64,000 bases of DNA from JACVRW01 sp963835705 (GTDB lineage Bacteria > Actinomycetota > Thermoleophilia > Solirubrobacterales > Thermoleophilaceae), in NCBI GenBank assembly GCA_963835705.1, contig CAWIGR010000010.1, forward strand, positions 1 to 64,000, given 5' to 3'. The notes beneath the pieces were generated by a model. The model did no database searches. It saw nothing but the letters and a program-made list of their open reading frames with translations, and was not told the origin of the DNA. Position 1 is the first letter of the stretch. Every line of letters begins with the position of its first letter. Below, in pieces: positions 1 to 9,300 of the stretch. A program made the position numbers and the translations under genes.

Positions 1-2409
1 GGCGACGCCGAGGAGGGCGCCGAGGAGGGCGAGCGCGCCGGCGGTGGCGGCGGTCAGCGTGCGGCGGATCCTGCTCGTGGCCCCGGTCGCCGTCAGGGTG
101 CGGAGGTCGCCGGCGGACTCGCTGCGGATCAGCCCGACGGTCATGGCGAGGATCGCGAGCGCGAGGAGGGCGCCTGCGGCGGTGGCGATGGCGATGGGCG
201 TCGCGGAGCTGCTCTCTCGCCGTGTCTCGATCGTCAGGCCGGCATCGGCCGCGAAGTCGCGGGCCTCGGCGACCTGCTCGCTCGTCAGGGGGCGACTGGA
301 CTCGACGAGCCAGCCGGACGGGGTCTGTTTCCAGCCGCGGCGGCGAAGACCGTCGAGCGTGATGAACGAGTCGGGCGCGAGGCCCGCTTCCCAGGTCGAA
401 GAGCCGAAGAGCTTCCGGTTGTCGATCCTCTGGACGTTCGTGACGGCAGCTTCGGACAACTTCGGCCCCCTCCGTCGTGACGTGGGGAATGACGAGCTCG
501 TCGGTCTGGACAGTCGGGTCCGCCAGGAAGTCCGTGCTCGGATCGACCGCGGAGGGGTCGATTCCGACGTAGGAGAGCAGGGCGGGCGTCGCGACGTAGA
601 GGCGCGATTCGGTGACGTAGCATGTTGGCGCTTGCCGCTCGCCTACGCAGGTCACCCCCCTCCCTGACCAGCGCTTACTCCTGGGGTCATCGGTCTTCCG
701 TGCGAGAAATTCCGTGGCAAGCACTCGTTCGCCGCTGTTGGTGATGCCGGGCCGTACGCCCCGTCGGGAGACGTTGTGGAGCGGGATCACGGCCGCGCCG
801 TCGAGATCTGCCGCGAGTTGGCGGACTCGAGCAGCCATGCGTTCGAGTTGGGCGGGCGGCAGGGGCGTGACGTCCTGCGGATCCTGCGCCGCGCCGGTGT
901 ATACGCGGATCTGCCGGTCGGACAGGTTGGGCGGTTCGGCCGTCCGCCTGTCTCTCCTCGGCCGCCGCGACGACGACGACCGCCGCGGCGATGCCGAGGG
1001 CCAGGGTGATGGCGGCGAGTGCCGCCCCGGAGCGGGCCTGGTAGCGGGAGAGGTCCCGCAGCGCCAGGCGCACCGCGATCGGCGTGTGCCCGGCCGGCCG
1101 GGCGAAGAGGCGGATCGCCAACGGACCCAGGAGCAGCGTGCCGAGGATCGTCGCCAAGGTCCCGGCGATGATCAGCGGCGCGCTGCTTCGGCCGGAGAGC
1201 ACGAGGCTGCCGATTCCCACCGCGATCAACATCGCGGCGACGATGGCCGAGTGGTGCGCGGGTTTCGGCCTGGACGGTCGCGCCGAGAGGGCGAGCGTGA
1301 CGGGGACGCGGGCCACCGCTCGCCCCGGCCACCAGGCGGCGGCGGTCGCCCCGACGACGGCGACGAAGACGATCACCACCAGCAGGGTCCAGGGCAGGCT
1401 GAGCCGATCGATGCGATGGCCGAACGCGGGCTCGAGCGTCGGGGCGACCGCGAGCCAGAGTCGCGAGACCCGCGGACCGTTCCGATCAGCGCGCCGATCG
1501 CGCCGACGACCGCGCCGCCCGTCAGCAGTACGAGTCGGAGGTGCTTCTCGGTCGCGCCGATCGCGGCGAGCATGCCGAGCTGGCGCAGCCGTCGCTGCGC
1601 GATGACGGCGAAGCCGGCGGCGGCGACCAGCGTGGCCAGGAGCAGGAAGACGGTGGCAACGGAGAACATCGCCAGCGCGTCTGCCGATCGGTTGCTTTCC
1701 CGAGCGTCGGACCCCACGAAGGCGGACTCGCCCGCCTCTGCGTGCGGCTTATCCAGGAAGGCGTCGACCGAGCCGGCATCTGCGTCGACCAGAACGGTGA
1801 CCTGGTCCGGTGCTCCCGCGGACGAGGGGGAGACGAGGGCGAACTCGTCGCTCAGATCGCGTGGGTTCTCGACGATGCCGACGACGGTCCGGCGGCGGCC
1901 GTCGAGGGCAAGAGTCTTCCCGAGCTCGAGGCCGAGGATCGTGGCCACGCCGTCCGTGACGGCGACCTGGCCCGGGCCTGTCGGGTAGCTGCCTCGGCGG
2001 AGCGCAAGCCGTGCGCCCCCGTACGGTCCGTGCGGGTCCTGGGCGCGGAACTCGACCTTGTCGACGCCGCCGGGCACGGCCAGCGAGCGGTGACCGATGA
2101 CGTCGATCGTCCCGAAGCGTTCCTCGACAGCGGCGAGACCCGCCTGCAGCCGGCGCGGATCGGCGCCGTCGAACCGGACTAGGTGATTGGCCGAGCCGAG
2201 CTCGGCATCGTCGGCGGACTCGAGTTGTAGGCGATCGTGACGCTGGCGATCGCGGCCGCGACGCAGACGGTGAGCAGAGCGATCACCAGGATCTGCTGGC
2301 GCCACTCGCGGCGGAACAGGCGCCACGCCCAGCGCACCAGCGGGCGGCGCGCGGCGAAGCCGCCGCTGCGCGGTCCTGGCGCTGCACGGCGGTGTGCGAG
2401 CGACGTCAT
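1..2409 (-). pseudogene. FtsX-like ABC permease, multiply frameshifted, runs off the left edge
   Basis: The permease starts at ATG 2409 (MTSLAHRR) with a first membrane segment (QILVIALLTVCVAAAIASV). Its frame then breaks near 2215, 1390, 960 and 480. Pieces in different frames still read as permease: an extracellular domain (about 1560-2190), a transmembrane stretch VATVFLLLATLVAAAGFAVI with RRLRQLGMLAAIGAT, a second hydrophobic block (about 1000-1370) and a C-terminal FtsX domain (TPIAIATAAGALLALAILAM) near 50-200. Such permeases pair with MacB/LolD-type ATPases to export lipids, peptides or drugs. Four or more breaks in 2.3 kb suggest a decayed gene, though other genes here carry single indels that may be assembly errors. 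The 5' end is joined in frame to the ATPase. Confidence 0.75.
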
Positions 2410-3132
2410 CGCCGGTGACCGGGCCGCGAGGAGCGACTCCGGGCCGGGCGGCGCGACCGTCTGGTCGACGACATGGCCGTCGCGCAGGAAGACGACGCGG
2501 TCGGCCCACGAGGCCAAGTGCGCCTCGTGGGTTACGACGACACCCGCGACCCGCCGCCGCGTGGCGGCCCGCAGCAGGCGCATGACTGCCTCGCCGTTGA
2601 CGGAGTCGAGCGCGCCGGTGGGCTCGTCGGCGAGCAGCAGTCCGCGCTCGCCGACGATCGCCCGCGTGATCGCAACCCGCTGGCGCTCGCCGCCCGACAG
2701 CTCGTCGGCGTAGCGATCGGCGTGGTCTGCGATGTCGAGCTGCTCCATCGCCTCGAGTCCCGTCGCACGTGCGGGCTTTGCGTGGATGCCGTCGAGCTCG
2801 AGCGGCAGCGTGACGTTCTCGACCGCCGTCAGCCCTGGGAGCAGATTGAAGTCCTGGAAGACGTAGCCGATCGACCGGCGTCGCATCCTCGCCTGATCCG
2901 AGCGCGAGATGGTCGCGAGGTCGACGCCGTCGACGAGCACCTGGCCGCTGGTCGCCTGCTCGAGGCTGCCCGCGATCGTCAACAGCGTGCTCTTGCCGGA
3001 GCCGCTCGGCCCCATGATCGCGACCAGCTCGCCGCGCTCGACCGACAGATCGACGTCGCAGAGCGCCTGCACCTCCGTCGGACCGGAGCCGTAGACCTTC
3101 GACACTTGGCTCAGTTCGAGCGCGCACGTCAT
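2179..3132 (-). CDS. ABC transporter ATP-binding protein (MacB/LolD type), reads into broken permease
   Basis: This is the nucleotide-binding subunit of an exporter. The Walker A motif GPSGSGKST is near residue 41, the Q-loop is in YVFQDFNL, the signature is LSGGERQRVAI, Walker B is LLLADEPTGALD, and the switch histidine is in VVVTHEAHL. A strong ribosome site (GGAGGT) lies 7 nt before ATG 3132, and padR ends 18 bases upstream, so the two are probably cotranscribed. The ATPase domain ends near residue 235. No stop follows: the frame continues into the permease N-terminus (ATG at 2409) and stops at 2179 after a frameshift. Normally these are two proteins with a short overlap, so the fusion is either real or the product of an indel near 2410. 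Confidence 0.85.
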   Translation of the reverse strand: MTCALELSQVSKVYGSGPTEVQALCDVDLSVERGELVAIMGPSGSGKSTLLTIAGSLEQATSGQVLVDGVDLATISRSDQARMRRRSIGYVFQDFNLLPGLTAVENVTLPLELDGIHAKPARATGLEAMEQLDIADHADRYADELSGGERQRVAITRAIVGERGLLLADEPTGALDSVNGEAVMRLLRAATRRRVAGVVVTHEAHLASWADRVVFLRDGHVVDQTVAPPGPESLLAARSPAMTSLAHRRAAPGPRSGGFAARRPLVRWAWRLFRREWRQQILVIALLTVCVAAAIASVTIAYNSSPPTMPSSARPIT

Positions 3133-3150
3133 TGTGAGACCTCCATCGGG

Positions 3151-3717
3151 TCAGTTGCTTCGAGGGGCACGTCGGCCACTGCGGCTCGCGGCCGGGGCGA
3201 GGGTGGGCCGCTGCTTCAGGCGGACGTCGGCGGCATCGAGCCAGCGGACGATCGCTTCGAGCCGGAACAGCTCGGCATCGGCGACGAGCGCCAACGCCAC
3301 GTCGTCCTCGTCCGCCGACGCCTTGACCTGCGTGTAGCGCTGCATCATCTCGATCACGTGCCGGCGGTGCACCTGCAGCAGCTCGTGGATGTCGATCGCG
3401 GGGAGCTGCAGCGCGACCAGCACCTTGATCACGAGCTCGTCGCGCGGGGGAGGCACGAGATCGGGCGGGGTGCGCAGCCAGTCGGCCAGCTCGCGCTCGC
3501 CCGTGGATGTGATCCGGTAGCGCTTCCGCGCACGCTCGCTCGCCCCGTCGTCGGTCTCGACGAGCCCGTCCCGCTCGAGCCGCTGGAGCGTCGTGTAGAC
3601 CTGCCCAACGTTGAGCGGCCAGACCTCGCCGGTCCGGGACTCGAACTCGTTCTGCAGCCGCAGGCCGTACTTCGGCCCCTCACTCAGCAGCGCAAGGAGG
3701 GCGTGGGGGACGCTCAT
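3151..3717 (-). CDS. PadR family transcriptional regulator
   Basis: This 188-residue protein has an N-terminal winged helix (MSVPHALLALLSEGPKYGLR, then VGQVYTTLQRLERDGLV) and a C-terminal helical dimerisation region (about residues 90-170), the PadR-s1/Vir layout. An in-frame ATG at 3774 exists, but ATG 3717 fits the family start (MSVPHALL) and leaves the palindrome at 3740-3760 upstream of the gene. PadR proteins usually repress a neighbouring exporter and their own gene and release DNA on binding a small molecule. The ABC ATPase follows 18 bases downstream on the same strand, so it is the likely target. The inducer cannot be told from sequence. Confidence 0.9.
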   Translation of the reverse strand: MSVPHALLALLSEGPKYGLRLQNEFESRTGEVWPLNVGQVYTTLQRLERDGLVETDDGASERARKRYRITSTGERELADWLRTPPDLVPPPRDELVIKVLVALQLPAIDIHELLQVHRRHVIEMMQRYTQVKASADEDDVALALVADAELFRLEAIVRWLDAADVRLKQRPTLAPAASRSGRRAPRSN

Positions 3718-3739
3718 GAATGGCTCCGTCGGATGAACA

Positions 3740-3760
3740 TACCGCGTACTATACTCGGTA
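3740..3760. promoter_or_regulatory. Putative PadR operator
   Basis: Two 9-bp arms, TACCGCGTA and TACTCGGTA, are inverted around the spacer CTA with one mismatch. The site lies 23 bp before the padR start. On the minus strand it contains TATAGT, a plausible -10 element, so a bound dimer would block the promoter. Autoregulation is an inference from position and symmetry. Confidence 0.6.
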
Positions 3761-4019
3761 TACACGGCTAGCAAGCCCCCCTACTCACTAACGAGTACGG
3801 CGAGGAGATCCGGGGCAACTCCTGGTTGGATGGGAGGATTTCGGCGCCGCGGGCGCATCGCCTCAATCGCCTGGTCGCACGCTCGTTTCCTCGAGCCGCG
3901 CTCTCGCCTTCGCCTGCTTGCACAAGTCGAGGTCGCGCTGAGTCGAGTGCTGGTTTCCATGCGATTCGACACTCCAGTCGCCGCGGCGGACCGGATCAAC
4001 GGCGCTGCTCCTTATCTGT
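3761..4019. other. Intergenic, nothing recognised
   Basis: The stretch lies between the padR operator and the insertion element. Short open frames are present but none has a convincing start, ribosome site or recognisable domain. Confidence 0.5.
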
Positions 4020-4030
4020 CCAGGGACCCC
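4020..4030. repeat. Inverted repeat of the IS element, transposase 3' side
   Basis: CCAGGGACCCC, matching in inverted orientation the copy at 5410-5420 with no mismatch. Confidence 0.75.
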
Positions 4031-4328
4031 GCGTCAACCGCGGCGTCCGGGTTGATTGGTTTGCGTGCTTGGGCTCGCGGTGGCGCGTGCGCGCGGGGGC
4101 GGGGGTGGTTGCGGAGGTGCGCGCGGGCGCCCAGCCTTATCTCGGTCCGCGGCCTGTTTGGGGCCGGCGACATGATGGTTGATGGGGTGATCCCGCTGGT
4201 GGCGGTGCGGCCGCTCGGTCTTTCTGGGCCGTCCAGGCTGGTGCCGTGGCGGCAGGAGCAGTCGGGGAGCCGGCCGCAAGTCATCCTCATAGCTCGGGGC
4301 GTTGCGCGCGCGCTGTCCGCCGGCGTTC
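4031..4328 (-). ncRNA. Candidate seekRNA/bridge RNA segment of the IS element
   Basis: The 298 nt between the transposase stop and the end repeat have no credible coding frame. In IS1111-type elements this position encodes the guide RNA that pairs with donor and target DNA. One internal 8-mer, CCTTATCT at 4135-4142, also occurs just outside the end repeat at 4010-4017. That could be a target-matching loop or chance. No RNA fold was computed, so strand and boundaries are inferred. Confidence 0.35.
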
Positions 4329-5345
4329 TCATGCGGGCTGGAGTGCCTCCTGGCCGAGCTCGCGCAGGGTGTGGTAGGCGCGTTGGACGAGTTTGCGCGC
4401 GAGCGCGAGGCAGGCGCGGTTGCCGCCGAGCCGGTCGCTCGCCTGGAGGTAGTAGTCGCGGTCGGGGGAGCGCGGGTGGCGGGCGGCCTGCGCGGCTTCG
4501 TAGGCTGCCCAGCGCAGCGTCGCCGGCCCCTGGCGCGACAGCCGGCCGGGGGCGCGCTTTGAGTCCGACTGCGAGACGGTGATGTCGAGCCCGCTGTAAC
4601 GGACCGCCTTGCGCGAGCTCGAGAAGCGGCTGGCGTCGCCGAGTTCTGCCAGGAACGCGACCGCCGTCAGCGGACCGATGCCGTAGTGGCCCTGCAGCGC
4701 CTTGGTGCCCGGCCAGCTGTTCGCGATCTGGCGCAGCTCGCGGTCGAGCGGCTCGAGCTGGACGTTGATCTGGTCGATCAATCTAAGCGCGACCTCGACC
4801 TGGCTGCGCGCCGCGTGTGGGAGCTCGAGCCCTTCGAGCCAGGCGCGCCGCCCACGCACGAGTAGGTCGCGTCGCGCCGGGTGGCCGTGGTGGAACAGCT
4901 GCGCGTGGATGCGCTGCTGCCAGCCGGTGCGTTGCTCGACCAGCGCTCGGCGCAGGCGCACGAGCGAGCGCAGCTCGAGGATCTGCTCGGGCGGGATCCA
5001 CGACCGCGGCACGCGCCCCTGCTGGAGCAGCTCACGTAGATGCCTCGCGTCGGCGCGATCGGTCTTCGCGCGGCGCTTGGGTCCGCGCAACGCGCTCGTC
5101 TCCGCTGGCTCGGCCAGCTGCACCTCGGCGCCGATAGCGCGCAGCTCCTCGACCATGAAGCGCCAGCCCGTCGTCGCCTCGAGCGCGGCCTCGATCCGCT
5201 CGCCCTCGAAGCGCGACAGAAAGTGCCGGAAACTCTCACGCTCCGCCGGCCGGATCCGGCCGCGCCGCAGCTCGCCCGTCGAGCTGTCAAGCGCATCCCA
5301 GGTGATCTGCTCTCGGTGCTGATCAAATCCCATTACGATCGTCAC
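4329..5345 (-). CDS. IS110-family transposase
   Basis: This 338-residue DEDD recombinase catalyses element excision and insertion with a guide RNA. The N-terminal RuvC-like domain begins GFDQHREQITWDAL and continues through EALEATTGW and KTDRADARHLRELL, which carry the acidic residues. A central coiled region (about 130-215) follows. The C-terminal Transposase_20 domain contains YGIGPLTAVAFLAELGD and RLSRQGPATLRWAAYEAA, with the likely catalytic serine in LSRQG. GTG 5345 is chosen because AGGAGGT lies 8 nt upstream; an ATG at 5333 is the alternative. The gene appears intact, so the element may be active. Confidence 0.9.
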   Translation of the reverse strand: MTIVMGFDQHREQITWDALDSSTGELRRGRIRPAERESFRHFLSRFEGERIEAALEATTGWRFMVEELRAIGAEVQLAEPAETSALRGPKRRAKTDRADARHLRELLQQGRVPRSWIPPEQILELRSLVRLRRALVEQRTGWQQRIHAQLFHHGHPARRDLLVRGRRAWLEGLELPHAARSQVEVALRLIDQINVQLEPLDRELRQIANSWPGTKALQGHYGIGPLTAVAFLAELGDASRFSSSRKAVRYSGLDITVSQSDSKRAPGRLSRQGPATLRWAAYEAAQAARHPRSPDRDYYLQASDRLGGNRACLALARKLVQRAYHTLRELGQEALQPA

Positions 5346-5409
5346 AGGGGACCTCCTCAGGCTCCGTCGATTGACGACATCTGCGCGGATCATCCGCGTC
5401 TGAGCTGAG

Positions 5410-5420
5410 GGGGTCCCTGG
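5410..5420. repeat. Inverted repeat of the IS element, transposase 5' side
   Basis: GGGGTCCCTGG, the exact complement of the repeat at 4020-4030. It lies 64 nt before the transposase start. Confidence 0.75.
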
Positions 5421-5672
5421 TCATGCACTTTCGCCTGTTCGCGCTAGCGCTCGTGCCTCGATGCGATAGCGAGCGCCGCGCTCGCGCTCGCCCAGACTCC
5501 TGCGCGTCGTCCGCAGCAGCAGCGAGGTCCGTCTCGGCGCGGACTCCTGCTCGCGCGGGGGAAGCATGCGCCACGTCGTGCTGCTGGGCCTCGCGCAGGA
5601 GTCGGAGCAGCGGCGCGCCGCCGGACGCCCAGGCGCGCGGATCGAGGGCTGCGCGCGGGGCGCCGCACGCGC

Positions 5673-6174
5673 TCAGGCGGCGCGCGCGAGTTTCTCGAGC
5701 CGCGCGTCCGCTTCGCTTGCGGCGATCTCGCGGAGCTCGACGAGGAGGATCGCGTGTCCTTGGTGCAACTCGCCCACCGCGCGGTCGACGGCGTCGTCGT
5801 CGAGTGCGGCCCGGCGCAGGAGCAGCCGGGCTCCGCGAAGGCCGGTGATCCGCGCGCGTTCGGCGTCGCCCTTGTAGGTGACGATCACGACGCGGTCGGT
5901 GTCCGCGAACGAGCCTTGTCGCTGATGGTCGGGATCGCCGGCGAAGCTGCCGGCGCCCCGGCGACGCTGGACCACTCGGCCGCCGTAGGTGCCGATCGGG
6001 GCATCGGGCGCGACCGGCCCGGCGAACCCACCGACCGGTTCCCGGCGGATGTCGCGTGGTGCGCTGCCCAGCAGCAGGCGGATGTCGCGTTCCGCCAGCG
6101 CCCGTGGCGCGCAGTGCCTCGACCGCGCGGCGCGCCGCGACCTCGGTGGCATATGTCCTGGTGAGCGTGGTCAT
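5673..6174 (-). pseudogene. General-stress-type protein, one frameshift
   Basis: The protein starts at ATG 6174 behind GGAGGAG with MTTLTRTYATEVAARRAVEA. The frame then shifts by one base near 6090 and resumes as ERDIRLLLGSAPRDIRREPV, ending at 5673. Joined, it would be about 166 residues. The N-terminal pattern (a short beta strand, then a helix of the type AxxAVEALRxxGxxxxDI) resembles the general stress protein 17M/YflT-like family, whose role is not known in detail. A glycine-rich middle and a second alpha/beta unit (DRVVIVTYKGDAERARI) follow. One indel in an otherwise clean protein points to a sequencing error as readily as to a real break. Family assignment is tentative. Confidence 0.55.
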
Positions 6175-6303
6175 GGAGATCTCCTCCGTCGTGAGCCCTG
6201 TCGCCGTGTTGGCTGCGCGGATCATGCGCCCGGGCGGTTGCGGCGCATTTGCGGAGCGGTGACGGCAGTTGCAGGGCACGTCTGACGGCGGGAAGCTTGG
6301 GCG

Positions 6304-9300
6304 GTGGATTTCAGGGTCCTGGGACCGGTCGAGGCGCGCGCCGAGGGTCGGCCGCTCCCGGTGGCGGGCGCGCGGCAGCGGGCGCTGCTCGCGGTGCTGC
6401 TGCTGCGCGCGGGGGAGCCGGTCTCGCGTGAAGGCGTGATCGCGGACCTGTGGGGCGAGCGGCCGCCGGACGGCGCGGTCAAGACGGTGCAGGCGGTGGT
6501 CTCGCGGCTGCGACGCGCGCTCGGCGGCGAGGCGGCGCGGTTGGTCAGCAGCGCGGCCGGCTACAGGTTGCGCGTCGAGCCGGACGAGCTCGATCTCAGC
6601 CGGTTCGAGCGGCTGTGCGCGGACGGGCGGCGCGCGCTGGCGGCCGGGCGCCACGAGCGCGCGGCGGCGCGGCTACGTGCGGCGCTCGCGGAGTGGCGCG
6701 GGCCGCCGCTGGCCGACGTGTCGTTCGAGCCGTTCGCGCCACCCGAGGTCGCGCGCCTGGAGGACCTGCGCGCGGCCGCGGTCGAGGATCGCGTCGAGGC
6801 CGATCTCGCGATGGGCCGCGGTGCCGAGCTCGTGGGCGAGCTGGAGGGGCTCGTGGCGGCGGAGCCGTTGCGCGAGCGCCTGCGCGGGCAGCTCATGCTC
6901 GCGCTGTATCGGGCCGGGCGTCAAGGCGAGGCGCTGGATGCCTACCGCGACGCGGTCCGGACGCTTGACAGCGAGCTCGGGCTGCGTCCCGGACCGGAGC
7001 TCGAGCGCCTGCAGCAGGCGATCCTCGCCCACGATCCCGCGTTGCTCCGTGCACCTGCCGGCGGGGAGCCGCGCGAGCTGGAGCGTCGCCGCGCGACGGC
7101 CACGATCCTGGTCGCCGAGGTCGCGGGTTCGGCGCGCGTGGGCGACACGGACGCCGACGGCGTGCGCGCCGCGCACGACCGCCGGCTGCGCGACGTGCTG
7201 GCGGCACACGGCGCGACCGCGGTCAACGCCGTCGGGGACCGGGCCGTGGCCGCGTTCGCCTCGGCCGGCGCCGCGATCGCCTGCGGCGTGGAGATGCAGC
7301 GGGCGATCGACCGCGAGGCTCGTCGCGGCGCGGTGGCGCTGGAGCTGCGCGTCGGGGTCGCCGCGGGCGACGTCGCCTGGGCGGGCGAGGACTACTCCGG
7401 CACACCCGTGATCGAGGCGCAGAGGCTGTGCGCCGCCGCGTCGGCGGGCAGCATCCTCGTCGCCGACGCCGTGCGCCTGCTCGCCGGGTCGGGAACCGAG
7501 GCGGAGCTCGAGGACGCCGGCGAGCTGGAGCTGAGCGATCTCGCGCGTGCGGTGCACGCGTGGTCGGTCGGCTGGACCGCTCGGCGCGCCGTGACGGTCC
7601 CGTTCCCCCCATCGCTCGTGTTCGAGGGCGGCACCGCGTTCGCGGGCCGCGAGAAGGAGCTCGCCGAGCTGCGGGTGGCGTGGGCGGATGCTGTCTCGGG
7701 AAGCCGCCGCGGCGTCTTGGTCAGCGGCGAGCCGGGCATCGGCAAGACGCGGCTGGCGGCCGAGATCGCCGGGCACGCCCGCGCGCGGGAGGGCGTGGTG
7801 CTGTACGGCCGCTGCGACGACGGCCTGTCCGCGCCCGCCCAGCCGTTCGCCCAGGCGCTTGGCGCCTACGTCGCGGCCTGCCCGGTCGACGAGCTGCGCG
7901 TCGAGCTGGGCGCACGCGCAAGCGACCTGACTCAGCTGCTGCCCGAGCTCGCGGCCCGCCTGCCCGGCGGCGTCGCCGAGCCGGCTCCCGCAGAGCCGGA
8001 GATCCAGCGGCTGCGCACGCTCGAGGCCGCCACCGCGCTGCTGAACGCCGCCGGCGAGGCCGCGCCCGTGTTGCTCGTGCTCGACGACCTGCACTGGGCC
8101 GACGACCTGTCGCTGCTGCTCCTGCGCCACCTGCTGCGCGCCGATGGCGCCGCACGCGTGCTCCTGGTGGCCACCTATCGCGACACCGAGCCCGGTCGCT
8201 CGCCCCTGCTCGCCGATGTCGTGACCGGCCTGGCGCGGCGCCCGGACGTCGCCCGCCTCGAGCTCGGCCCGCTGCGCGAGCGCGACATAGCGGCGATCCT
8301 CGCCGACGCAGGGCGCGAGTCGTCACAGGCCGGCCACGTGCGGCGGGCCACCGCGGGCAACCCGTTCTTCGTCGGCGAGATGGTCCGCGCGCTCGACCAC
8401 GGTCACGATCCCGGTGCAGCGCTCACCCCGCGGGTGCGCGACGTCGTGCGCTGGCGGCTTGCCCGGCTGCCCGAGCGGACTGCCGACGCGCTGGCGGTCG
8501 CGGCCGTCGCCGGCGCGGAGTTCGACGCCGACGTCCTTGCCGGCGCGATCGGCGTCGAACTCGACCAGGCGCTGGACGCGTTGGAGGCCGCCGAATCGGC
8601 GCGGCTCGTGCGGCCCGCCGGAACCCCGGATCGGTTCACGTTCGCGCACGCAGTCGTGCGCGAGACGATCGTCGCCGAGCAGCCGGGCGGACGGCGCGTG
8701 CGCCTTCACGCGCGAATCGCCCGCGCGCTCGAGCGCATCGCCGCCACGCGCCCGGTGCCGACCGGCGACCTGGCGGCGCACTTCGACGCCGCCGGAACGC
8801 TCGTCGACGCCGCGCAGACCCTCCATTATTTACGCCGGGCGGGCGACGAGGCGGCGGCGCAGCTGGCATGGGACGTCGCCGCCGAGCAGTACGAGCGCGC
8901 CGTGCGCGCGCACCGGCGACTGCCGAGCGCGACCGAGAACGAGCGGCTCGACCTCGAGCTCGCGCGCGGACGCGCCCTGTCGCTCGCCGGCGACAATCGC
9001 GCGCACGCCGTCCTGCGCGACGTCGCGGCCGCCGCCGACACCGCCGGCGACGGCGGGCGCATGGCCGAGGCGCTGCTGACGATCCGGTTCGAATACGCCG
9101 ACTTCCTCGAGGAGGACGCCGAGATGGTCGCCCTGCTGCGCCGCGCGCTGGCGCTGCTGCCGCCCGGCGACAGCCCGATCAGGGCATCCCTCGAGGGGTC
9201 TCTCGCGAACGAGGCGTTCTCCAGCATGCCCGATCGCGAGCGCCGGGCAATGGTCGCCCGCGCGCTGACGATGGCGCGGCGTGTCCGCGACCCCGCGGCG

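Larger units (their letters stand above)
4020..5420 (-). mobile_element. IS110-family insertion sequence, IS1111-like layout
   Basis: The element is bounded by 11-bp inverted repeats, CCAGGGACCCC at 4020-4030 and its exact complement at 5410-5420. The length of about 1.4 kb is usual for the family. It holds one transposase gene on the minus strand, 64 nt of non-coding DNA before the gene and 298 nt after it. Subterminal inverted repeats and a long non-coding segment downstream of the transposase are features of the IS1111 subgroup, whose true ends lie a few bases outside the repeats. No target duplication is expected for this family, so the exact ends are uncertain by several bases. The flanks do not resemble an interrupted gene. 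Confidence 0.75.

Noticed and set aside
4012..4332. A 106-codon minus-strand frame next to the transposase
   Set aside because: It covers the non-coding end of the IS element, has no ribosome site or domain and contains the end repeat.
9080..9100. A tRNA T-loop-like GGTTCGAAT
   Set aside because: It lies inside the SARP coding frame and has no surrounding cloverleaf.
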